Positions 1 to 5,312 are shown, counted from the first letter of the stretch. The stretch: DNA of 8,953 bases from Bifidobacteriaceae bacterium (GCA_031276585.1 JAISMT010000083.1:1-8953), one strand, 5' to 3'. The notes: generated from the letters alone by a model not told the origin. Translations and numbers: made by a program.

Positions 1-500
1 AAGAAAACGGCGGCGTTTTTTGCCACAACAACCCCTGGGTCATAATCGCTGAAACCATAGCTGGCACACCGGACCGAGCCTTTGACTATTACCGCCGCAT
101 AACACCGGCTTACCGGCAAGAAGTAAGCCAGACCCACCGCCTCGAACCCTATGTTTACGCCCAGATGATTGCTGGACCAGCGGCCCCCCGGCACGGCGAA
201 GCCAAAAACTCTTGGCTCACCGGAGCCGCTTCTTGGGTGTTCCGGGCCGTTTCGCAACACCTTTTAGGCATCCGGCCCGAGTTTGATGGCCTGGTGATTG
301 ACCCTTGCCTGCCACCGGAATTAGCGCCCTTCAGCGTGACTCGGCGTTTTAGGGGAGCTGTCTACCAGATTCGGGTAAACCACCCTGGCCCCGGAGGGCG
401 GCTACTGGTTGACGGCCAAGAGGTCGTAGGGAACCTGGTCCCAGCCGCACCGGCTGGTAGCACCGTCAACGTAGTGTGGGGCGCTCCCCATGTTCGATGA
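1..500 (+). CDS. GH94 cellobiose/cellodextrin phosphorylase, C-terminal part (5' end outside window)
   Basis: Family role: GH94 enzymes act in the cytoplasm and split cellobiose or a related beta-glucoside with phosphate, giving glucose-1-phosphate and a free sugar, which saves ATP. The reading frame is open from base 3 to the TGA at 498-500 and gives about 165 residues. Family enzymes have roughly 800, so only the end is seen. Visible GH94 signatures, in order, are ENGGVFCHNNPW near the left edge, a DRAFDYYRRITPAYR stretch, EPYVYAQMIAG, RHGEAKNSWLTGAASW, and LGIRPEFDGLVIDPCLP. The histidine and Thr-Gly positions in these blocks fit the phosphate-binding part of the family. The catalytic Asp lies further upstream and cannot be checked. 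The closing segment is the usual beta-rich C-terminal domain. Cellobiose is the likely substrate given the neighbours, but cellodextrin or laminaribiose phosphorylases of the same family cannot be excluded. The first ATG in this frame (165) is internal to the conserved domain and is not the start. Confidence 0.9.
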   Translation, partial: ENGGVFCHNNPWVIIAETIAGTPDRAFDYYRRITPAYRQEVSQTHRLEPYVYAQMIAGPAAPRHGEAKNSWLTGAASWVFRAVSQHLLGIRPEFDGLVIDPCLPPELAPFSVTRRFRGAVYQIRVNHPGPGGRLLVDGQEVVGNLVPAAPAGSTVNVVWGAPHVR

Positions 501-523
501 CGCCTGCCCGCCGGAGGCGCTTT
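501..523 (+). terminator. Weak hairpin just after the GH94 gene
   Basis: Arms CGCCT (501-505) and AGGCG (515-519) pair perfectly, and two further C-G pairs are possible after a one-base bulge. CTTT follows. The hairpin begins directly after the GH94 stop codon, which suits an intrinsic terminator, but the stem is short and the T run is poor. Confidence 0.35.
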
Positions 524-591
524 AACCAACCAGAATCGCCTTTACTAACTTGGCGGGTATTGGCTGGTGGGATTGTGCCTAGAGTTCGATT

Positions 592-621
592 TTGCCGAGA
601 ACACCCGGTGATGTGTATATA
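592..621 (+). promoter_or_regulatory. Candidate vapBC promoter
   Basis: TTGCCG (592-597) and TATATA (616-621) are spaced by 18 nt and resemble a sigma-70-type -35/-10 pair. They lie about 30 nt upstream of the vapB GTG start. The -10 element falls inside the inverted repeat at 612-639, so a bound repressor would block it. This rests on motif similarity only. Confidence 0.45.
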
Positions 622-639
622 TGAAGCTGAACATACACA
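612..639. promoter_or_regulatory. Inverted repeat, likely VapBC autoregulatory operator
   Basis: TGTGTAT (612-618) is matched by its exact reverse complement ATACACA (633-639), with a 14-nt spacer. It sits between the candidate -10 element and the ribosome binding site of vapB (GGAGG, 642-646). Type II antitoxins of this class normally bind such palindromes in their own promoter to repress the operon. That this is the VapB site is inference from position and symmetry. Confidence 0.55.
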
Positions 640-651
640 CTGGAGGTTGGG

Positions 652-864
652 GTGCGTACCAATATCGTGATAGATGATGAGCTGATGCACGAAGCCCCGC
701 TAATAACCGGTAACCAAACCAAACGAGCCACGGTGGAAGCCGGGCTGCGGGCATTGATTCGTGCATGGCGGGCCACGGGCCTACGCGCCTTGCGCGGAAA
801 AGCACTGCGGGAAGGGGACTTGGAGGATATCCGCACCGACGTAGCGGCAACTAAAACATGGTGA
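652..864 (+). CDS. vapB: VapB-type antitoxin (type II toxin-antitoxin)
   Basis: The 70-residue protein starts MRTNIVIDDEL, the N-terminal beta strand and turn of VapB-type ribbon-helix-helix antitoxins (DUF2191-like group). The helical part TKRATVEAGLRALIRAWRA follows (about residues 23-41). It ends in an LRALRGKALREGDLEDIRTD stretch, typical of the region that binds the PIN-domain toxin. Family role: the antitoxin neutralises VapC ribonuclease and represses its own operon. The GTG start at 652 is chosen because GGAGG at 642-646 is well placed and the family start motif follows at once. The stop overlaps the vapC start (ATG at 858), the usual translational coupling. The antitoxin frame is intact although the toxin frame is broken, so it is now probably an orphan antitoxin. 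It could still act on a related VapC elsewhere; the sequence cannot show this. Confidence 0.85.
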   Translation: MRTNIVIDDELMHEAPLITGNQTKRATVEAGLRALIRAWRATGLRALRGKALREGDLEDIRTDVAATKTW

Positions 865-1250
865 CGTTAGTTGACACCAGCGTTTGGGGCGACTTTTTCA
901 ACGGGGTGGATTCTCCGACCGTATAGAAACTGGACCAACTGTTAGGCACAGATAACCTCTTGGTTGGTGACCTAATCTTGGTGGAAATTTTGCAAGGTTT
1001 TAGACATGATTCCGATCTAAGGCAAGCGGAATCTGAGTTATTAGAATATCCCGTGGTACCACTTTTCGATAGGGAAGCAGCTCAAATTGCGGCACACCAC
1101 TACCGTGAATTGCGGTGAAAAGGGGCCACCATCAGAAAAACTGCGGATGTAGTTATCGCTTCCTACTGTCTACAGAACGGCATATCACCGCTCTATTTTG
1201 ACCGCGATTTTGATCCATTCGTAAAGCATTTTGGCTTACTTGTGGGCTGA
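858..1250 (+). pseudogene. vapC: vapC PIN-domain toxin gene with two in-frame stop codons
   Basis: Reading from the ATG at 858 (overlapping the vapB stop; GTG at 861 is an alternative) gives a 130-codon PIN-domain frame ending at TGA 1248-1250. It carries a TAG at codon 23 (924-926) and a TGA at codon 87 (1116-1118). No frameshift is needed. The start MVTLVDTSVWGDFF holds the first acidic residue (D6). Further on are E43 in LILVEILQG, D97 in IRKTADVVIAS, and D115 in LYFDRDFDPF, so all four acidic positions expected of the Mg-dependent RNase site remain. Length matches intact VapC proteins (about 130-140 residues). The second stop sits where relatives often have Arg before KG.TIRKT.D, so a CGA-to-TGA change is plausible. 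Other genes here end in TGA, which argues against stop-codon recoding. A working RNase is unlikely. Confidence 0.85.
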
Positions 1251-1265
1251 CTACATCTGGCGATA

Positions 1266-1306
1266 CCCCGCAAAATCTTCTCCCGCTGGTCGAATATTTT
1301 GCGGGG
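1266..1306. repeat. Intergenic stem-loop repeat, module 1, copy A
   Basis: CCCCGCAAAAT (1266-1276) and ATTTTGCGGGG (1296-1306) form a perfect 11-bp stem around a 19-nt loop, 15 nt after the vapC stop. Twenty-five bases from 1271 to 1295 recur identically at 8437-8461. Related units lie in inverse orientation at 3588-3672. The hairpin could terminate transcription from vapBC, but no T run follows. Its recurrence points to a dispersed repeat family. Confidence 0.75.
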
Positions 1307-1307
1307 A

Positions 1308-1319
1308 ACCTCGCGAGGT
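1308..1319. repeat. Perfect 12-bp palindrome ACCTCGCGAGGT
   Basis: ACCTCGCGAGGT equals its own reverse complement. It lies directly right of the module-1 stem-loop and left of the module-2 hairpin. It may be part of the compound repeat or a protein site; nothing more can be said. Confidence 0.4.
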
Positions 1320-1330
1320 AAGAAAAAGTC

Positions 1331-1394
1331 GGCTCAAGTGTCAAAGTTTCAGACCCAAAGTGGTCTAGGGGTTTAAAACTTTGACGCTTGAACC
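1331..1394. repeat. Intergenic hairpin repeat, module 2, copy A
   Basis: GGCTCAAGTGTCAAAGTTT (1331-1349) and AAACTTTGACGCTTGAACC (1376-1394) are reverse complements at 17 of 19 positions. Inside is a second hairpin, AGACC (1351-1355) with GGTCT (1362-1366). A homologous copy lies on the opposite strand at 3515-3574, sharing GTCAAAGTTTC, AAGTGGTCTAG and the end repeat. The element lies between vapC and the 3' end of the DUF2283 gene, so it could also act as a terminator for either. Confidence 0.7.
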
Positions 1395-1413
1395 GTTAAG
1401 TCTCAAGGTTCGT

Positions 1414-1674
1414 TCATTCTCGCGGTAAGCCGGACCACCAGTCGGGGTCGATTGTTGGTTCGGTGGCTTGTGCCAGCAAACTGGCGGGGAGTAGTTCCGT
1501 AGCATTGAGGATTTCAATGCCAAGGAAACGGCCAACGGAGTCGAAATCTAGGTTGATCTCACTGCCACCGGGGCTGGCCGTACGTATCGTGGTTTCCGCT
1601 CCGCCGGGTTCAATCTCAGTGTCACTAAACGTGATGAAAGCGGCATCGGCTTGTTCATCGAAAGTAGCAAACAT
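1414..1674 (-). CDS. DUF2283 (YuzE-like) small protein
   Basis: The 86-residue protein begins MFATFDEQADAAFITFSD and continues with EINLDFDSVGRFLGIEILNATELLP. This is the two-part pattern of DUF2283: a beta strand with Y/F-D-x-x-A-D-A near the start, then D-x-x-G-x-L/F-x-G-I-E-I-L. Family length is about 60-90 residues, so it is complete. The function of DUF2283 is not established; members are often found near toxin-antitoxin or mobile genes. The ATG at 1674 is the only sensible start because the family motif follows at once. The ribosome site is weak (a GTGAGG just upstream). A 7-bp inverted repeat at 1691-1705 lies 17 nt upstream and may be its control site. The 3' end faces the module-2 hairpin at 1331-1394. 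Confidence 0.75.
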   Translation of the reverse strand: MFATFDEQADAAFITFSDTEIEPGGAETTIRTASPGGSEINLDFDSVGRFLGIEILNATELLPASLLAQATEPTIDPDWWSGLPRE

Positions 1675-1690
1675 GCCTCACTCTAACCTT

Positions 1691-1705
1691 TAGTCACTGT
1701 GACTA
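1691..1705. promoter_or_regulatory. Palindrome TAGTCAC-T-GTGACTA upstream of the DUF2283 gene
   Basis: Two perfect 7-bp arms flank a single T. The site ends 17 nt upstream of the DUF2283 ATG on the minus strand. Its symmetry and position suit an operator for a dimeric regulator. No regulator is identified. Confidence 0.4.
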
Positions 1706-1733
1706 TGTTGCTGGCGGGGTTGTGCCTAGGCGG

Positions 1734-1806
1734 ACCAGAATGGCACTCGTAAGTGGACACCAGAATGGCACTCGTAAGTGGACCACAGTGGCACTTTAAA
1801 TTGGTT
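1734..1806. repeat. Tandem 25-nt repeats, possible insertion-sequence end
   Basis: Two identical 25-nt units abut at 1734-1758 and 1759-1783, each containing AATGGCACTCGTAAGTGG. A degenerate third unit (1782-1806, 17 of 25 positions matching) continues as ACCACAGTGGCACTTTAAAT. Clustered repeats holding GTGGACCA and GGCACTTTAAA are reminiscent of the multiple terminal repeats at IS21-family (istA/istB) ends. No transposase gene is present. The array abuts the broken ATPase gene, which suggests a remnant of an element that caused the truncation. The IS21 link is from memory of the pattern and is uncertain. Confidence 0.5.
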
Positions 1807-1836
1807 TCCCCCGATGTGACGTTGAGACGTGGTGGA

Positions 1837-2070
1837 CGCGCCCGCCATGAGGTTGATTTGATCCTGGAATACCCCCGAGGTCTAACCGTCGGCATCGAAA
1901 TCAAAGCCACCGCTAGCCCCGACCATTGGGGCACCAAACATCTTCAATGGCTACGCGACCGGCTGGGGGACAAATTTACCGCCGGAATAGTGCTGCACAC
2001 CGGCACCGCCACCATCGACTTTGGCCAACAAATCTGGGCCCTACCCATCAGCGCCCTCTGGCATTGGTGA
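1837..2070 (+). pseudogene. C-terminal stub of a DUF4143-type AAA ATPase
   Basis: Residues HEVDLILEYPRGLTVGIEIKATASPDHWGTKHLQWLRDRLGDKFTAGIVLHTG are followed by FGQQIWALPISALWH. These match the end of ATP-binding proteins with a C-terminal DUF4143 domain, including the nuclease-like EVD...(E/V)IKA core. Whole proteins have about 400 residues with an N-terminal AAA domain; here only about 78 remain. The frame stays open leftward to a GTG at 1753, but that part reads through the tandem repeats and does not resemble the family, so the true break is near 1830-1840. The stop (2068-2070) overlaps the 3' end of the convergent beta-glucosidase gene by 23 nt. It is almost certainly non-functional. Confidence 0.75.
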
Positions 2071-3424
2071 CTTCGCGGTGACGTATCACCTCGGCGTAGA
2101 AACGGGCCGAATCTTTCCAGATCCGCTCGCCGGTGGCATAGTCCACGTAGAACAAGCCAAAGCGCGGCCGGTAACCTTCCGCCCACTCAAAGTTGTCCAT
2201 CAAAGACCACGCGAAATAGCCTTCCACTGGCACCCCAGCAGCTACCACCTCGGCTAGAGCCGCCAGGTGTCCCCGCAGGTAATCGACCCGTTGCGGGTCG
2301 TGGACGGCGCCATCGGCCGCCACCGTATCGGCAAAAGCGGACCCGTTTTCGCTTACCACCAACGGAACCTGGGGATAACGCTGATGCAGCCCAGTTAGTA
2401 GCCGAGTCAAACCAGTCGGGTCAATGTTCCAACCCATGGCGGTAATTGGCGGTACGGCTGGCAACTGGGCGGCATCGTACACCCCTACCCAAGCGCCCCC
2501 CGGGTTTTGGCCCGGCTGGTGGGCCACCCGCCAAGTCATGTAATAGTTCACCGCCAGGTAGCTGAGCGGCTGGTGAATCTGCCCTAAATCGCCATCCTGG
2601 ATAAAACCCCAATCGGTGACGTGGCGCTGCCCCAACAGCTCAGCCGGATAGTGCCCTTCGAGTAAGGGCTGTAGGAACAGTTCGTTGCCTACTAATTCCA
2701 TAGCGCGGGTGGCGGCGATGTCGTCTGGGGACTCAGAAGCAGGCAACAGCACGTGAGGGTTGAGCGCCACCGCCAGCCGGGCGCCAGCCACTTCACTGCG
2801 GACCGCCTGGGCGGCCAGGCCATGACCCAAGTTGAGGTGATGGGCCGCAGCCAAAGCCTCAGCCGGTTCTTGACGGCCCGGTGCGTGAACCCCAGCACCG
2901 TAACCCAGGAGGGCGGCACACCAGGGTTCGTTCACGGTAATCCAGCTGTCTACTCGGTCTCCCAGGTGGTGGGCTACAGCAGCGGCGTAGTCCGCGAAAT
3001 AGTAGGCGGTGTCTCGGTTAGGCCACCCACCAGCCTCTTCTAGGGTTTGCGGCAAGTCCCAGTGATACAGGGTGACAACCGGTTTGATGCCGTGCAAACG
3101 TAGTTGGTCTACCAAACGTTGGTAAAAGTCCAGACCAGGTTGGTTGATGACGCCCCGGCCTTGGGGTTGGATCCGAGGCCAAGCAATGGAAAAACGGTAC
3201 GCTTCTAAGCCCAGTTGCGCCATCAAGGCGACGTCTTGCTCCATGCGGTGGTAATGGTCGGAGGTGACTGCACCGCTGGAACCATCTTGGATGGCACCGG
3301 GCTGGTCACAGAACACGTCCCAGATGGAAGGACCCCGGCCACCTTCCCGGATGGCCCCCTCGATCTGATAAGAGGAGGTGGCCGCACCAAACTGGAACGT
3401 GGGCGGGAAGATAGGGCTGGTCAT
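2048..3424 (-). CDS. GH1 beta-glucosidase
   Basis: A complete 458-residue protein, the normal length for bacterial GH1. Family role: retaining hydrolysis of cellobiose and other beta-glucosides (or beta-galactosides) to free sugars. Visible GH1 marks: N-terminal FQFGAATSSYQIEGA with glycone-binding Q20; LYHWDLPQ with H121 and W122; ITVNEPWC with acid/base E166; AVNYY near 291-295; VVSENGSAF with nucleophile E359; and AWSLMDNFEWAEGY, whose W406, E413 and W414 bind the sugar. No signal peptide is seen, so it is cytoplasmic and fits imported cellobiose. The ATG at 3424 is supported by AAGGAG at about 3432-3437 and by the family N-terminus. The gene diverges from the importer operon. The CebR-like operator is 415 nt upstream of its start, not adjacent. 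With GH94 nearby, the cell has both hydrolytic and phosphorolytic routes. Exact substrate is inferred from context; a bglC/bglA-type name would be a guess. Confidence 0.95.
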   Translation of the reverse strand: MTSPIFPPTFQFGAATSSYQIEGAIREGGRGPSIWDVFCDQPGAIQDGSSGAVTSDHYHRMEQDVALMAQLGLEAYRFSIAWPRIQPQGRGVINQPGLDFYQRLVDQLRLHGIKPVVTLYHWDLPQTLEEAGGWPNRDTAYYFADYAAAVAHHLGDRVDSWITVNEPWCAALLGYGAGVHAPGRQEPAEALAAAHHLNLGHGLAAQAVRSEVAGARLAVALNPHVLLPASESPDDIAATRAMELVGNELFLQPLLEGHYPAELLGQRHVTDWGFIQDGDLGQIHQPLSYLAVNYYMTWRVAHQPGQNPGGAWVGVYDAAQLPAVPPITAMGWNIDPTGLTRLLTGLHQRYPQVPLVVSENGSAFADTVAADGAVHDPQRVDYLRGHLAALAEVVAAGVPVEGYFAWSLMDNFEWAEGYRPRFGLFYVDYATGERIWKDSARFYAEVIRHREVTNARGR

Positions 3425-3514
3425 TAGTGGTCTCCTTTGTGTTTGCGCTACGGCCCGGTTGTCACCACCGCGCGTTTACTACGGCGGCGGTAATCAGTTT
3501 GCCACCGGTTTTGA

Positions 3515-3574
3515 GTTCCAGCCTGGGCATTGCCACTAGACCACTTGGTATGAAGAAACTTTGACGCTGGAACC
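3515..3574. repeat. Intergenic hairpin repeat, module 2, copy C (minus orientation)
   Basis: Read on the minus strand this starts GGTTCCAGCGTCAAAGTTTC, then has CAAGTGGTCTAG, and ends GCTGGAAC. The end arms GTTCCAGC (3515-3522, plus strand) and GCTGGAAC (3566-3573) are perfect 8-bp inverted repeats. The order and core words match copy A at 1331-1394. The element lies upstream of the GH1 gene. Confidence 0.65.
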
Positions 3575-3587
3575 GAGTTCTTCCGGG

Positions 3588-3672
3588 CTCGGGGTCCCCG
3601 CAAAAGATCTGAGCGTAGCGAAGAGGTTTTGTGGGGTGAGCTACTCGGGGTCCTCGCAAAAGATCTGAGCGT
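3588..3672. repeat. Module-1 repeats, copy C, two tandem units (minus orientation)
   Basis: Two 29-nt units at 3588-3616 and 3644-3672 match at 28 of 29 positions with a 56-nt period; both contain GCAAAAGATCTGAGCGT. The first folds: CCCCGCAAAAGATCT (3596-3610) against AGAGGTTTTGTGGGG (3622-3636), 12 pairs plus one G-U. Its reverse complement parallels the units at 1266-1306 and 8432-8470. Confidence 0.7.
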
Positions 3673-3773
3673 TGATGGGGTCCTGCTGCGTCTCACCGGG
3701 AGAACAGTTGGAGTCGCGCCGAGTAAAACCGTTGGGGTTGCTTTAAAGTGTGGGAATGGTCCGTTTTTGGCCC

Positions 3774-3827
3774 CGCAAGTAACGGTTCAATAACGAGACT
3801 TGCGCTCGTAACGGTTTGGTGTAATGA
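3774..3827 (+). promoter_or_regulatory. Repeat-rich stretch, candidate importer promoter
   Basis: CGCAAGT (3774-3780) and ACTTGCG (3798-3804) form a 7-bp inverted repeat. GTAACGGTT occurs twice in direct orientation, at 3779-3787 and 3808-3816, 29 nt apart. A poor -35/-10 pair, TTGCGC (3800-3805) and TAATGA (3822-3827), is possible with 16-nt spacing and would lie just upstream of the operator. The promoter assignment is weak; the repeats are certain and may bind a regulator. Confidence 0.35.
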
Positions 3828-3839
3828 TCGAAACCATTG

Positions 3840-3853
3840 TGGAAGCGCTTCCA
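3840..3853. promoter_or_regulatory. LacI/CebR-type operator TGGAAGCGCTTCCA
   Basis: This 14-bp sequence is a perfect palindrome. It differs from the Streptomyces CebR operator, TGGGAGCGCTCCCA, by one symmetrical pair and has the central CG typical of LacI-family sites. It lies 44 nt before the binding-protein start codon, where bound repressor would block the importer promoter. The LacI-family gene at 7365-8390 is the obvious candidate regulator. Cello-oligosaccharide release is the expected induction route, by analogy with CebR. Confidence 0.85.
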
Positions 3854-3897
3854 GTATCTAAGTCGCGCTTCCTCCAGATTAGACGAAGGAGTCCGTT

Positions 3898-5238
3898 TTG
3901 CTTACTAAGAAATATTCTCGAATCGCCTCACTGGCAGCCGTATCGCTGCTGGCAGGGCTCTCGTTAGCCGCGTGCGGCGGTGACGACAAAGATGGCCAGT
4001 CCTCCGGCGGTAAAGACGGTGGCAAAGTGACCATTACCATCGGCACGTTCAACAACTTTGGTTACGATAAAACCACCGAGACCATGCAGGGAGCTGACCT
4101 CTACGCCGAGTACATGAAGCTTCACCCTGAAGTCACCATCAAAGCCACCGTAGCCGCTACGTCCGATGACGCCCGTTCGGCTTTCAACACCGCTTTAGGG
4201 GCCGGAAGCGGCGCTTACGACATTCAAGCTGTGGACGTGGACTGGATGCCGGACATGGTGCTCAATGCCGATAAATTGGCTGATCTAAGCGATGTGATTC
4301 CCAGCGACCGGTTCCTGGATTGGAAGGCGGCTCAGGCCACCACTCCCGACGGTAAGGTGATCGGTTCTGGAACCGACATCGGTCCCGAAGCCATCTGCTA
4401 CCGGGCTGACCTGTTTGAGAAGGCTGGCTTGCCTTCTGACCGGGAGGCCGTAGCTGAACTGCTTGGTGGCGAAAATTCCAGCTGGGAAAAGTATTTCGAG
4501 GTGGGCAAAGACTTCGTAGCCAAGTCTGGCGGTGTGGCCTGGTTTGATTCTGCTGCCGCCACCTACCAAGGCATGGTGAACCAAGTGGAAAAGTCCTATG
4601 TGGACCCGGATTCCAACGAAGTGATTGGCACCGAAAACGCCGAGATCAAGAAGCTCTATGACATGGTGACCAAAGCGGCCATGGATGACAAAGAAAGCGC
4701 TGGCCTGCAACAGTGGGGCGAGGATTGGACCGCCGGTTTCAAGGGCGACAAGTTCGCCACCATGCTTTGCCCAGCCTGGATCATCAACAACATCAAGAAC
4801 TCCGCTGGCGAGGACTTTGTGGGTTGGGACATTGCTGACGTGTTCCCCGGTGGCGGCGGCAACTGGGGTGGCTCATTCCTAGTGGTGCCGGAACAGTCCA
4901 AGGTCAAGGAAGAAGCCAAGAAGCTGGTCGAATGGCTCACCGCCCCGGAACAGCAGGTCAAAGTGTTTACTGCAGCTTCCAACTACCCCTCGGCGTTGGA
5001 TGCACAAAAAGATGCCGCCGTCACCGGCAAGGTGGATGCCTTCTTAAACGATGCCCCGGTAGGCGAGATTTTCGCCAACCGGGCCAAGGCCGTAAAAGTG
5101 GTTCCTTACAAGGGCAGTTCCTACTTTGACATCCAAAACAAGATGGCCAGCGCGCTGTCTAAGGTGGACGTAGATAAAACTGCTACGGCTAAGGAAGCCT
5201 GGGACCAGTGGGTAGCCGACGTCAAGGCCCTGTCCTGA
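3898..5238 (+). CDS. cebE: Cellobiose-type ABC transporter substrate-binding lipoprotein (CebE-like)
   Basis: A 446-residue family-1 solute-binding protein. Basic residues (KKYSR) and a hydrophobic stretch precede the lipobox LAAC, with C26 as the lipidated residue, so it is anchored outside the membrane. A Gly/Ser/Asp-rich linker runs to about residue 43, then VTITIGTFNNFGY opens the first lobe. Blocks like those I recall in Streptomyces CebE are FLDWKAAQATTPDGK (139-153), GTDIGPEAICYRADLFEKAGLP (158-179), FATMLCPAWI (286-295), NWGGSFLVVPE (322-332) and KLVEWLTAPEQQ (342-353). Expected role: capture of cellobiose or cellotriose for two permeases encoded just downstream. The start is TTG at 3898, supported by AAGGAG (3886-3891) six nt upstream and by the signal peptide; no in-frame ATG or GTG fits better. 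The operator at 3840-3853 implies LacI-type control. Another beta-glucoside as ligand is possible. Confidence 0.9.
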   Translation: MLTKKYSRIASLAAVSLLAGLSLAACGGDDKDGQSSGGKDGGKVTITIGTFNNFGYDKTTETMQGADLYAEYMKLHPEVTIKATVAATSDDARSAFNTALGAGSGAYDIQAVDVDWMPDMVLNADKLADLSDVIPSDRFLDWKAAQATTPDGKVIGSGTDIGPEAICYRADLFEKAGLPSDREAVAELLGGENSSWEKYFEVGKDFVAKSGGVAWFDSAAATYQGMVNQVEKSYVDPDSNEVIGTENAEIKKLYDMVTKAAMDDKESAGLQQWGEDWTAGFKGDKFATMLCPAWIINNIKNSAGEDFVGWDIADVFPGGGGNWGGSFLVVPEQSKVKEEAKKLVEWLTAPEQQVKVFTAASNYPSALDAQKDAAVTGKVDAFLNDAPVGEIFANRAKAVKVVPYKGSSYFDIQNKMASALSKVDVDKTATAKEAWDQWVADVKALS

Positions 5239-5242
5239 AGCT

Positions 5243-5299
5243 CTAGGTAGCTGAAAACCCGCTGCCCATCGCCCATTTCCGGCGGGTCCAAGTACCTAG
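5243..5299 (+). terminator. Nested hairpin between the binding-protein and permease genes
   Basis: Outer arms CTAGGTA (5243-5249) and TACCTAG (5293-5299) are perfect complements. Inner arms ACCCGC (5257-5262) and GCGGGT (5282-5287) also pair perfectly. The structure begins 5 nt after the stop of the binding-protein gene and ends 13 nt before the permease ATG. It has no T run, so it more likely stabilises the upstream mRNA or partly stops transcription. This is a known way for importers to make more binding protein than permease; here it is inference. Confidence 0.5.
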
Positions 5300-5312
5300 C
5301 CAATATCAGCTC

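Larger units (their letters stand above)
3425..3897. other. Divergent intergenic region (473 nt, no gene)
   Basis: This region separates the GH1 gene from the binding-protein gene. The left half holds a module-2 hairpin repeat (3515-3574) and two tandem module-1 units (3588-3672). The right half holds inverted and direct repeats at 3774-3816, a perfect operator palindrome at 3840-3853 and a ribosome binding site at 3886-3891. Short open frames on the minus strand across 3448-3696 read through the repeats, are rich in Ser/Arg/Pro, and resemble no protein. No clear promoter for the GH1 gene was found. Confidence 0.8.

Noticed and set aside
165..500. Start of the GH94 frame at the ATG at 165
   Set aside because: Family motifs continue upstream in the same frame to the left edge of the window, so this ATG is internal.
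466..690. Open frames on both strands across the GH94-vapB gap
   Set aside because: They overlap the GH94 end, the vapB promoter and the vapB start, and show no protein-family pattern.
858..1250. Stop-codon recoding (TAG/TGA read as amino acids) instead of a vapC pseudogene
   Set aside because: Two different stop codons would both need recoding, and other genes in the window end normally at TGA, TAA and TAG.
1266..1394. CRISPR-like array from clustered repeats
   Set aside because: The repeats are nested hairpins of different sequence, not regularly spaced direct repeats with unique spacers, and no cas gene is present.
1683..1937. Minus-strand 84-codon frame opposite the ATPase stub
   Set aside because: It is the shadow of the tandem repeats and the ATPase fragment; the plus-strand frame matches a known family.
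1753..2070. A complete 105-residue protein from the GTG at 1753
   Set aside because: The first 28 or so residues come from the tandem repeats and adjoining non-family sequence; only the rest matches, as the end of a much larger ATPase.
3448..3696. Two overlapping minus-strand open frames (82 and 65 codons) in the GH1-importer gap
   Set aside because: They run through the module-1 and module-2 repeats, are low-complexity Ser/Arg/Pro-rich, and have no ribosome site or family signature.
4285..4710. Minus-strand 141-codon frame inside the binding-protein gene
   Set aside because: It is antisense to a well-supported lipoprotein gene; its long open frame reflects codon bias of the real gene.
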